In this document: one piece after another, positions 1-6,692 of the stretch | Numbering within the stretch: position 1 is the stretch's first letter | Layout: each line of letters opens with the position of its first letter | Virus record (IMG/VR): IMGVR_UViG_3300020459_000013 | Coordinates: 1 to 49,233 of that record | Origin: a virus | Direction: 5' to 3' (one strand) | DNA: 49,233 nucleotides | The notes under the pieces: model-generated | Databases searched by the model: none | What the model was told of the DNA's origin: nothing | Seen by the model: the letters and a program-made list of their open reading frames with translations, nothing else | Made by a program: the position numbers and the translations under genes

Positions 1-2
1 TG

Positions 3-72
3 TATAATAAAGGTATAAGTTGGAATGTGGAACATTAAGAACTCAGGTATGCCAACTTATACATCTATTATA
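3..72. repeat. Inverted repeat carrying two facing TATAATA motifs
   Basis: Positions 3-23 and the reverse complement of 52-72 match at 19 of 21 bases, each reading TATAATA, three variable bases, then GTATAAGTTGG. The innermost 11 bp (13-23 against 52-62) are perfect and could form a hairpin with a 28-nt loop. Each arm begins with a TATAAT-type -10 sequence, so the arms may be two facing promoters. The minus-strand arm would drive a gene to the left of the window. A third copy of TATAATA-N3-GTATAAG lies at 3213-3230, in front of another minus-strand gene. The promoter role is inferred. Confidence 0.5.
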
Positions 73-1021
73 TCAAGTTTAATGCTTTAGTTAATGGGTT
101 ATGTATAGGTTTATCAACTGGCACTCTCTTATCAATTAATTCAGAGTAAGACTCATGCAACTCACATCCTATATAATGTCTTCCTAATTTCTTTGCTACC
201 ATAGCAGTAGTTCCAGATCCCATAAATGGATCAAGAATTATATCACCTTCTTGACTCCCTGCCAATATGCAAGGTTCTATCAAGTCAGGTGGATAAACCG
301 CAAAGTGAGCATCTTTGTATGGTTTATTTGTTACTGACCAAACAGATCGTTTATTTTTCCTGTCATAAGACTTGGATAAACCACTATGAGGAGATAACCC
401 AGTACCAGAATTATGGTACTTACCTTTTGTGCGATCTCTTGTTCCCCAGTCTTGTTTGACTGGTTCTTTGATTGCTTCATTGTCATAATAATACTTTTTG
501 TTTTTACTCAAAAGAAAAATGTATTCATGTGACTTTGTACATCTATCTTTTACTGACTCAGGCATAGGATTAGGTTTGTGCCATATAATATCTTGACGCA
601 AATACCATCCATCTTTCCTTAGTGCAAATGCCAACATCCAAGGGATGCCGATTAAATCTTTCTCTTTTAATCCTTCTAATTTATTTGCTCTACGATTGCA
701 TTTAGTTGGTAAATCCTGATTAGTTTTAGATACTGATTGCTTAACTAATCCTTGACCTTTTCCTGGTCTATAGTTATAATAACTATCTCCTATGTTTACC
801 CATAGGACTCCATCATCAGATAGGACATTCTTCACTTCTCTGAATACTTGAACTAACGATTCAATATATTCTTCGGGTGTATTCTCTTGCCCTATTTGAT
901 TTTCTTCTCCTCCATAATCCCTTAATCCATAGTAAGGTGGTGATGTTACACACATCTGAACCTTACTATCAATTGTTTTTAGGGTATCCTTACAATCTCC
1001 AAATAATATGGTATCTTTCAT
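68..1021 (-). CDS. DNA methyltransferase (N4-cytosine or N6-adenine, beta-class order)
   Basis: An S-adenosylmethionine-dependent DNA methyltransferase of 317 aa. The catalytic motif TSPPYY lies at residues 26-31 near the N-terminus and the AdoMet-binding motif DPFMGSG at 264-270 near the C-terminus, which is the permuted order of the beta class. TSPPY is common in N4-cytosine enzymes but also occurs in N6-adenine enzymes, so the modified base is uncertain. The ATG at 1021 overlaps the stop of the 54-aa gene upstream (TAATG), so the two are probably translationally coupled. Orphan methyltransferases are common in T4-like cyanophages; a candidate nuclease and an SF2 helicase lie within 5 kb. 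Confidence 0.93.
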   Translation of the reverse strand: MKDTILFGDCKDTLKTIDSKVQMCVTSPPYYGLRDYGGEENQIGQENTPEEYIESLVQVFREVKNVLSDDGVLWVNIGDSYYNYRPGKGQGLVKQSVSKTNQDLPTKCNRRANKLEGLKEKDLIGIPWMLAFALRKDGWYLRQDIIWHKPNPMPESVKDRCTKSHEYIFLLSKNKKYYYDNEAIKEPVKQDWGTRDRTKGKYHNSGTGLSPHSGLSKSYDRKNKRSVWSVTNKPYKDAHFAVYPPDLIEPCILAGSQEGDIILDPFMGSGTTAMVAKKLGRHYIGCELHESYSELIDKRVPVDKPIHNPLTKALNLI

Positions 1022-1185
1022 TAGTTGAGATTTACTCTTTTAATGTCAACATCACCATACTGTTCTCTGATAGTTCTCTTTGCACTATCATAATTAGTTG
1101 CAGGGACATCAACAGTAATTAGTCCCATATCATTACGATAAAATGTGACTGACGCTGTTCGATTGTTTGTATCAAATAAAGACAT
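1021..1185 (-). CDS. Small conserved-type protein, 54 aa
   Basis: A 54-aa protein starting MSLFDTNNRT and ending VDIKRVNLN. I do not recognise a family. The pattern is two predicted beta strands, an alanine/lysine-containing helix (YDSAKRTIREQYG) and a final strand. The same beta-beta-alpha-beta look is seen in the next gene upstream and in the 53-aa protein at 39298-39459. Its stop shares a base with the methyltransferase start, the coupled arrangement seen throughout this operon, which is the main reason to believe it is real. Confidence 0.6.
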   Translation of the reverse strand: MSLFDTNNRTASVTFYRNDMGLITVDVPATNYDSAKRTIREQYGDVDIKRVNLN

Positions 1186-1200
1186 AATAATAAAATAGGA

Positions 1201-1371
1201 TTAGGATACTGGTGGAATAGTAGTTAAGTTCTTAACAATTTGTATGCTAGTTCCATCACGATTTTGGATGAAATTCTTAGCAGCAGTAGGTGTTGATGCT
1301 GTAACTTCTTCTGTTACTTCAGTAGATGAACCATCTACCTTATAAGTTACAACTTGAATGAAAGTAGTCAT
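1201..1371 (-). CDS. Small hypothetical protein, 56 aa
   Basis: A 56-aa protein, MTTFIQVVTYKVDG to TTIPPVS, whose ATG overlaps the stop codon of the helicase upstream (TAATG). It has two strand-like segments, a helix containing TAAKNFIQNRDG and a last strand (IQIVKNL). The layout resembles the 54-aa neighbour although identity is low. No function can be assigned. Position and coupling suggest co-expression with the helicase and methyltransferase. Confidence 0.6.
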   Translation of the reverse strand: MTTFIQVVTYKVDGSSTEVTEEVTASTPTAAKNFIQNRDGTSIQIVKNLTTIPPVS

Positions 1372-2612
1372 TAGTTTGCGAATGAATGTGCAGGTAATCC
1401 GTCTTCAAAAATTAACTCAATTAGTTTTTGAAGTCTGTTTCTAGTTGCCTTACTAGATTTACTGTTGACAGGAACATTTACTATACCATGTGGTTTGCGA
1501 TATGATTCTGTATCACCCGCTTTAAGTTTGTTTTCCTGTATATCTTGATAATCATATTTATGTAATCTGATGACCCTTCCAATAGTCTGTGCCATTTCAA
1601 TTACAGGTAGATTTCTCAACAATACAGTATGAGTAAGACCTCTGACATTGATACCCTCTGATAGGATAGAATAATGAAACAAGATAAACTTCTTGTCATC
1701 ATCATCACCCCATTTAGTAAGAGTATCAAAGAATTTGTCTCTACGAACTTTCTTTTTATTGATATATGCACCATGCTTAGATGTAATGTGCATAATATGA
1801 TAATCTCTCTTGTATAGTTCAGTAATAATGTCAGTTTGTGATAACATTGCCCATAGGACTCTAGTATTAGGTGATGCAACTAATACCTTAGAGTTATCAC
1901 TCTCATCAATATTGTCTAGTATGTCTAGGACGACATCCCTGTCAATCTCACTAGCATTTTCTTTGTTTCTCTCTTCTTCTCTATCAAATACTTCTAGTTT
2001 AGGTGATAGAATACATCCACTTTTTACTAACTCTGGAGCAGGGACATTTAATAGAGTATTACCAAATACTTTAGTATTGTTCATACCTCTCTTGTTATCT
2101 GCTGATCTAGTGTACTTAGGTGTAGCAGTAAAGAAATACTTTCTAGTAGAATGTCTTGCGAAGTATGATACAGCATCAAAGAAATTTCTTTGTACTGAGT
2201 TATGTGCTTCATCAAAATATATTGTATCGACATTGATGCTAGAATCAGCAATCTTATGTAGTGAATGGTATGTAGTAAAGATGAGTTGATTTTCTGTGCT
2301 GTTGAAATGCCAGTCATCAATTACATCAGTTTTAGTTGTACTCTTGAACTCTGTTTCTGCACTATGTACATGAAGCACCTCTACATTTTTGATATGAGTC
2401 AAAAACTCTGAGCATAATTGTTGTGCTAGTAGTATTCTAGGAGCAACAACAATAATAGTCTTAGGTAGAGTAGTATTTTCTAGTTGTCTGAAAGCATCAG
2501 CAATCATACAAATAGTCTTACCTCCACCAGTAGGAACATAGACACATCCTTTAGGATGTTTTGCCATTATGTTAAGTGCTTTAGTTTGATGTGATTTAAG
2601 TGTTGTATTCAA
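1371..2612 (-). CDS. Superfamily 2 DEAH-box helicase (restriction-type / UvsW-like)
   Basis: An ATP-dependent nucleic acid helicase or translocase of 413 aa. Motif I PTGGGKT is at residues 27-33, DEAH at 134-137, motif III TAT at 162-164 and motif VI QTIGRVIR at 342-349, so both RecA-like lobes are complete. T4 UvsW is longer (about 500 aa) and I do not see its N-terminal domain, so I do not use that symbol; a DEAD/DEAH helicase of the type III restriction Res kind is equally likely. The first usable codon is TTG at 2612. No ATG occurs between it and the preceding stop, and a later ATG would cut motif I context. A TATAAT at 2634-2639 could be its promoter. It may unwind recombination or replication intermediates. 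Confidence 0.85.
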   Translation of the reverse strand: MNTTLKSHQTKALNIMAKHPKGCVYVPTGGGKTICMIADAFRQLENTTLPKTIIVVAPRILLAQQLCSEFLTHIKNVEVLHVHSAETEFKSTTKTDVIDDWHFNSTENQLIFTTYHSLHKIADSSINVDTIYFDEAHNSVQRNFFDAVSYFARHSTRKYFFTATPKYTRSADNKRGMNNTKVFGNTLLNVPAPELVKSGCILSPKLEVFDREEERNKENASEIDRDVVLDILDNIDESDNSKVLVASPNTRVLWAMLSQTDIITELYKRDYHIMHITSKHGAYINKKKVRRDKFFDTLTKWGDDDDKKFILFHYSILSEGINVRGLTHTVLLRNLPVIEMAQTIGRVIRLHKYDYQDIQENKLKAGDTESYRKPHGIVNVPVNSKSSKATRNRLQKLIELIFEDGLPAHSFAN

Positions 2613-2678
2613 AGTTTTGCTGTCAATAATAATATTATAATGGATAATGAATATAAAATCTGCTATTGATGTGACAGT

Positions 2679-3023
2679 TTAGAAATTGTAATCGTAAAAT
2701 GCTCTCCATCCTTCATGTATGGTAGTCGGTCTAGTAGAGTTATCTCCACATCTACACCATCTACCATTTTTCCTTAAACTAAATTTACTAATTCTACCAT
2801 CTTCATTTCTGGTAAAATCATATCGTTGACTATTATTATTTGTACAATGTCCTGCAAATCCACCAGGAATTATCTCAGGTTTCCAGTCCTTTTGTAATGT
2901 ATATTTGTCTTCCTGTATCCATACAAATTTTGGTGTTCTCTTAATAACAGTAGCAGGGTGAACATCACTATAAAAGTAGATGCCACAATGATCTCCTACT
3001 TTAGGTTGCCATTTAATTTTCAT
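2679..3023 (-). CDS. Hypothetical protein, 114 aa
   Basis: A soluble 114-aa protein rich in aromatic and basic residues, starting MKIKWQPKVGDHCGIYFYSD. The N-terminal half looks like a small beta barrel (DHCGIYFYSDVHPATVIKRT), and the C-terminal half carries WCRCGDN with two close cysteines. I recognise no family. Its ATG overlaps the stop of the 59-aa gene upstream by 4 nt (ATGA). It ends in the same frame as the helicase, separated by a 66-nt spacer that contains a possible TATAAT promoter. Confidence 0.7.
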   Translation of the reverse strand: MKIKWQPKVGDHCGIYFYSDVHPATVIKRTPKFVWIQEDKYTLQKDWKPEIIPGGFAGHCTNNNSQRYDFTRNEDGRISKFSLRKNGRWCRCGDNSTRPTTIHEGWRAFYDYNF

Positions 3024-3199
3024 GATAAGTAAGTCTCCTTTGCCATTGTGATTGCTTGAAACAGATTATCGAAAGTTTGCATATCAAAATCTGGATTTGC
3101 TTGAGGATTAACCATCTGATTATGTTCACACATAATATTATAGAGCATCATGTATTGACCTTTAGTAACATCAATGTTTAATCCTTTTTCTCTGTTCAT
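3020..3199 (-). CDS. Small hypothetical protein, 59 aa
   Basis: A 59-aa protein, MNREKGLNIDVTKGQY to AKETYLS, predicted mostly helical and methionine-rich, with no known family. It is the first gene after a promoter-like region: TATAAT at 3225-3230 would start transcription about 19 nt before the ATG. The ATGA overlap with the 114-aa gene shows the two are co-translated. Confidence 0.65.
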   Translation of the reverse strand: MNREKGLNIDVTKGQYMMLYNIMCEHNQMVNPQANPDFDMQTFDNLFQAITMAKETYLS

Positions 3200-3212
3200 A
3201 ATAATAAATCTG

Positions 3213-3230
3213 TCTTATACATCTATTATA
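3213..3230 (-). promoter_or_regulatory. Sigma70-like promoter (-10 TATAAT)
   Basis: On the minus strand the sequence reads TATAATAGATGTATAAG, with the -10 hexamer at 3230-3225. It is almost identical to the arm of the inverted repeat at 52-72, including the GTATAAG downstream of the -10. No good -35 is seen 17 nt upstream. It would serve the leftward operon beginning at 3199. The 124-nt gap up to 3323 holds no other feature I can support. Confidence 0.5.
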
Positions 3231-3323
3231 GCGAATCTAAGTCTCTTCTTTTATGTTTGTGTGTAGATATTTTTATTGTCACATTCCTCCTTGACATAAG
3301 TTTCTTTATGAAGTAGATAAAAT

Positions 3324-3584
3324 TCATCTAATCACTCCATCCCTAGGATACTGACCCTGTGGTTCAGTAGGTAGAGGTTGATAATATCCTCTAGGTTGTC
3401 CTAATCTCTTTTGTATCATAATAGAGATAGTTTTATCGAACCACGCATCAAGTGATGACGACATTTGCCTATAACCAGAACCCACATAAATTTGTCCTGC
3501 AAATACTGATAGGGTTGCTGTTCCCCAAAATAGGTAATAGAATTTAGTCTTTACCTGTGCCTTTAGTTTTCGTTTAATTTCCAT
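3324..3584 (-). CDS. Small membrane protein, 86 aa
   Basis: An 86-aa protein with a basic N-terminus (MEIKRKLKAQVKTK), one hydrophobic segment at about residues 15-36 (YYLFWGTATLSVFAGQIYVG), then a polar proline-rich tail (QPRGYYQPLPTEPQ). The layout suggests one transmembrane helix with the short basic end in the cytoplasm. It directly abuts the next membrane gene (the start at 3584 shares a base with that gene's stop). The family is not recognised; a role at the host membrane is inferred only. Confidence 0.65.
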   Translation of the reverse strand: MEIKRKLKAQVKTKFYYLFWGTATLSVFAGQIYVGSGYRQMSSSLDAWFDKTISIMIQKRLGQPRGYYQPLPTEPQGQYPRDGVIR

Positions 3585-3814
3585 TAATTAATTCCAATAG
3601 CAATTTTACTGAATCCTATTGTCAATAGGAATACAAACATTATTACGACATCCCACATTTTATTTTGAATATAAAATGGTAATGCCATCAACTCAAATGT
3701 GACATTGAACATAGCACCAACATAAGTGCTAATATGTAATGTAACAAAGTATCCTAATATTATTCCATAAGTGCCTATCATTCTTGCTAGAACAATGGGT
3801 TTAGAGGTTTTCAT
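3584..3814 (-). CDS. Small membrane protein, two predicted TM helices
   Basis: Hydrophobic protein of about 76 aa from the ATG at 3814 (MKTSKPIVLARMIG). Two membrane segments are visible, GTYGIILGYFVTLHIS and MWDVVIMFVFLLTIGF. A longer reading from ATG 3835 (or GTG 3838) would overlap the upstream gene by 35 nt or more; the 3814 start overlaps it by 14 nt and gives a typical positively charged N-terminus. Family unknown. Together with the 86-aa neighbour it forms a pair of phage membrane proteins. Confidence 0.6.
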   Translation of the reverse strand: MKTSKPIVLARMIGTYGIILGYFVTLHISTYVGAMFNVTFELMALPFYIQNKMWDVVIMFVFLLTIGFSKIAIGIN

Positions 3815-4076
3815 TAATGATCTGGATGACTTCATCACATTTGTCAGGATAATCGTTTTTGTCTAAAAAGTGATCTTGAACAGTAAAACCGATCTGATCT
3901 AATGCTTTATTATAGCATTTTTTGACACTATTAACAAGTGCTATTATTTCATTATATGCTTTATCATCCATAATAAATCTATGTTTTAACTCTGGATTTT
4001 CTTCTATCTCTCTAAGGATATGATCTAATTGTTCCATCTGGAATAAATCAAGTCCAACTTTAATTTTGTTTCTCAT
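3801..4076 (-). CDS. Hypothetical protein, 91 aa
   Basis: A charged, helical, soluble 91-aa protein (MRNKIKVGLDLFQMEQLDHI, ending VIQIINENL) with one cysteine in the middle and one near the end. I see no recognisable motif. Its ATG overlaps the stop of the 82-aa gene upstream by 4 nt, and its own end overlaps the following membrane gene, so it is part of one tightly packed operon from 4434 to 3324. Confidence 0.65.
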   Translation of the reverse strand: MRNKIKVGLDLFQMEQLDHILREIEENPELKHRFIMDDKAYNEIIALVNSVKKCYNKALDQIGFTVQDHFLDKNDYPDKCDEVIQIINENL

Positions 4077-4321
4077 TTTGGTGTATCTCCCTCCTCATAT
4101 TCTGTAACTTCAAACATATCAATTATTGAGTCCATACCCTCTCTGATATACTTATGTCTAGTTTCTGCTCTTTTGTTTGTTAGGTGACTTCTAAAATAAG
4201 TATCATATTTAATATAATCTTCTGCCATACCATTTATTTTACAGTATTCTTTAAGTCCTTCCCATACCATGTCCCATGCTTCATCAGACATAATATCTCT
4301 TGCTTTGTGTTGATTAGTCAT
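4073..4321 (-). CDS. Hypothetical protein, 82 aa
   Basis: A soluble, acidic, helix-rich 82-aa protein beginning MTNQHKARDIMSDEAWDMVW and ending EEGDTPK. No family recognised. It is joined to both neighbours by ATGA overlaps (start 4321 with the 38-aa gene, end 4073 with the 91-aa gene), which supports the call and the start codon. Confidence 0.65.
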   Translation of the reverse strand: MTNQHKARDIMSDEAWDMVWEGLKEYCKINGMAEDYIKYDTYFRSHLTNKRAETRHKYIREGMDSIIDMFEVTEYEEGDTPK

Positions 4322-4434
4322 AGGATTGAAATAGTTTGTGAACCATCAGGATTGTCTGTGATTGTTATTTTTTTATTTGGATGAGACTTTTGTAATAGTC
4401 TCTTCAATTTTAAGTTTTTTAATAGTTTTTTCAT
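4318..4434 (-). CDS. Lysine-rich 38-aa peptide
   Basis: A very small, strongly basic protein (MKKLLKNLKLKRLLQKS, then HPNKKITITDNPDG and a short strand). It has perfect ATGA overlaps at both ends, with the 242-aa gene upstream and the 82-aa gene downstream, so the reading is not random. The amphipathic basic N-terminus could bind membrane or nucleic acid. Function unknown. Confidence 0.5.
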   Translation of the reverse strand: MKKLLKNLKLKRLLQKSHPNKKITITDNPDGSQTISIL

Positions 4435-5159
4435 CTATAAATGTGAAACATCATACCATGATAACCAGAATTATATTTCTTACCACTACCCTTCATTTGT
4501 AGATGAAATAGTTTTTCACCATCTTTAGTTCTAAACTCTGCGGTAGTATTATTTAATGTCCACTTACCAGTTTTTACTTTTGTTCTTAATGTATCTAATG
4601 GAATCATAGTTATTCTCTCAGTACCCTTTAAATGCCATACAAGAGTATTTACTGACTCACCTTCAAATCCCTTTGCAACAACTACCTCAAATACTTCCAT
4701 CTTATTTGTATTCATCCATCTTAAGAATGATGATGACACCTTAGTATCAATATTATTTTTATATACTCTGTTTTGATGTATTTCTTTATCAGATAATTCA
4801 AGTGTAGGATGTTTCTCTTGTACAATGGATTTTAGTCCTTCATTTGGATAACCAAAGAATTGAGTTAGAAATTCTCCACATAATGTATTAGATAATTTAA
4901 AGTGTTTAATCCATTTAGAGGTAGAATATAAACCTACCTGTGTGTGGTTCTTTGATACACTCTTTACACTATAATTCCAGTCTCTAGTCTCTTCTTTAAT
5001 ATCAACCTTAGTATTTGGTTTTCCGTCAACAGTATGTTTACCACCAAACAAATTGTCAAATGTAGCAGCAAGTTTATGTTCAAACTCATGTCCTGCTACC
5101 TTAGCGTTTTTACCTGCAATTTGTGATGCTACCATTTCTGACCTTTTTGGAATTTTCAT
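4431..5159 (-). CDS. Hypothetical protein, possible PD-(D/E)XK-type nuclease
   Basis: A 242-aa soluble protein. Residues 22-34 contain AGHEFEHKLAATF, residue D53 lies in a TKVDIKEE strand, and SVKS follows at 64-67 inside WNYSVKSVSK. A glutamate-containing helix, then D, then xVK about 12 residues later, is the layout of PD-(D/E)XK endonucleases, but the match is weak and the rest is unfamiliar. If real, it would be a DNA-cutting enzyme, and it lies 3.4 kb from a DNA methyltransferase. The start is ATG 5159, with TATAAT about 9 nt upstream. It may instead be a conserved phage protein of other function. Confidence 0.6.
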   Translation of the reverse strand: MKIPKRSEMVASQIAGKNAKVAGHEFEHKLAATFDNLFGGKHTVDGKPNTKVDIKEETRDWNYSVKSVSKNHTQVGLYSTSKWIKHFKLSNTLCGEFLTQFFGYPNEGLKSIVQEKHPTLELSDKEIHQNRVYKNNIDTKVSSSFLRWMNTNKMEVFEVVVAKGFEGESVNTLVWHLKGTERITMIPLDTLRTKVKTGKWTLNNTTAEFRTKDGEKLFHLQMKGSGKKYNSGYHGMMFHIYR

Positions 5160-5167
5160 ATATTTAC

Positions 5168-5173
5168 ATTATA
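5168..5173 (-). promoter_or_regulatory. -10 box (TATAAT) close to the 242-aa gene start
   Basis: The minus strand reads GGACTATAATGTAAATATATG. The -10 hexamer ends 8 nt before the ATG at 5159, so transcription would begin at or just before the start codon, giving almost no leader. No convincing -35 is seen. Compare the promoters at 10094 and 47990, which are placed the same way. Confidence 0.4.
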
Positions 5174-5183
5174 GTCCATAATA

Positions 5184-6692
5184 TTATTGTAGGTAAGGTA
5201 GATGTGACAGATTTTTAATTGTCTCAAGATATTCCTTATGATCTACCATATTAGTTTTACTCTTATAGTCTTGAATATAATCATGCTGTTGTTTAGCATC
5301 ATCATATAATGCCTGTGGATTTTTCCTTGACCACATATACTCCTCTATTGCTTTGTTATTAATCATGTTAATGCCTTTCATTATCTGTATATAATTATCG
5401 TTACCCCAGAAATCTAACATATCATCAGTATCAAATATATCTAGGAACTCATGCTTACATTTTTCCTCCAAAGTCCTTACCCAGTCAGTTTTATGATCTT
5501 TCATATATCTCCAGAATTTAGAGTCAGTTCTATTAGTACAATAATGTAAGTTTAAAAATTGTGTGTAGTCAAACAATCTTTTATTCTGACACATATTAAA
5601 TCTATCTCTATTATAGTCTAGCATTTTAAGAGTAGAATTTACACTCAAAAATGTCTCTACCATGAATGTAAGGTATTGATGAGTCAATGCTTCAAGTGGT
5701 TCTATAAATCCACCTGCTAAACCTACTGCTACACAATTTCCTATCCAAGGTTTTTTCCAGTATCCACTATTCCATTTAAGTATCTTTGGTTCTTCACTTA
5801 ATCTTTCAGAATGATTTATTGCTAACCAATTATCAAAGTCATGCTTTGCTTCATCATCAGTAGTAAACTTAGATGAGTACAAATAACCCGTACCATATTC
5901 AGTTTGTGACGGGATCTGCCAAATCCACCCATTTTTAGTCGCATTTGCTAGTGTGTAACTAGGAATAAAATCACTGTGATTTTTTATTTTCTGTGGTATT
6001 GCCCTGTCTAATGGTAAATGCTCAGATAAATCTACCCACTCTGCATCATCCAACTTATTAAGTAACATAGCATTGAGTCCACTTGCATCTACAAATAAAT
6101 CTGCAGTTACTTCCCCACTCTTCTCACATATAATACTCTGTATATTTTTACCATCAGTTTTTACCTCACTCACTTTATCTTCTATAATATTGACTCTGCC
6201 CTTTAAATATTTGAATAGAAACTCACATAATTTATCTGTTGTTATATGAAATGCAAAATCATGCTTATGTAATTCATAATCAGCAGGAATAGTATTTGTT
6301 GGTTCATTGAAGTTAATGCCACCAGTATAACAATCATTAAGTAGAGAATAAAAGGAACTCACATTACTTGTTAATATTTCACTTCTAGTTCCTGTTTCAT
6401 CATCTGCAACTTCCACAAATCCATGATAATACTGTGTATGTGGAATCCAGTCCTTGAACAATACACCTAACTTAACTGTTGCATCTAATTCTCTAATAAC
6501 ATCCTCTGTATTATATCCTAAAGTTTCTTCAAACACATCAACAAAACTAGGTGTAGTTCCCTCCCCTACACCTATACTTTGATTCTCTGGATTATAATAC
6601 AATGATATATTAACTTTATCTTTCCAAAAATTATTGAATAATGCAGCAGTAACTAATCCAGATGTACCACCTCCAACTATTACTATATTCAT
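5184..6692 (-). CDS. prnA-like: Flavin-dependent halogenase (tryptophan halogenase family)
   Basis: A 502-aa FADH2-dependent halogenase homologue, a family that makes HOCl/HOBr at the flavin to halogenate tryptophan-like substrates. Visible are the Rossmann motif GGGTSG (7-12), GVGEGTTP (41-48), the catalytic lysine K74 in ATVK, the family signature WIWQIP (256-261) and the catalytic glutamate E334 in GFIEPLEALTH. In characterised enzymes the residues after that glutamate are S-T-G and form the halide site; here they are A-L-T. The ATG at 6692 gives an ATGA overlap with the upstream paralogue and begins right at the FAD strand; an upstream TTG is rejected. Halogenase homologues occur in other cyanophages. 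Substrate unknown. Confidence 0.9.
   Translation of the reverse strand: MNIVIVGGGTSGLVTAALFNNFWKDKVNISLYYNPENQSIGVGEGTTPSFVDVFEETLGYNTEDVIRELDATVKLGVLFKDWIPHTQYYHGFVEVADDETGTRSEILTSNVSSFYSLLNDCYTGGINFNEPTNTIPADYELHKHDFAFHITTDKLCEFLFKYLKGRVNIIEDKVSEVKTDGKNIQSIICEKSGEVTADLFVDASGLNAMLLNKLDDAEWVDLSEHLPLDRAIPQKIKNHSDFIPSYTLANATKNGWIWQIPSQTEYGTGYLYSSKFTTDDEAKHDFDNWLAINHSERLSEEPKILKWNSGYWKKPWIGNCVAVGLAGGFIEPLEALTHQYLTFMVETFLSVNSTLKMLDYNRDRFNMCQNKRLFDYTQFLNLHYCTNRTDSKFWRYMKDHKTDWVRTLEEKCKHEFLDIFDTDDMLDFWGNDNYIQIMKGINMINNKAIEEYMWSRKNPQALYDDAKQQHDYIQDYKSKTNMVDHKEYLETIKNLSHLPYLQ

Noticed and set aside
3-72. tRNA-like hairpin at the left edge
   Set aside because: The 11-bp perfect inverted repeat encloses no D, anticodon or T arm and there is no CCA; promoter-like arms explain it better.
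1371-2612. Naming the helicase UvsW
   Set aside because: It has the SF2 motifs but is shorter than UvsW and lacks a recognisable UvsW N-terminal domain; a Res-type helicase fits equally.
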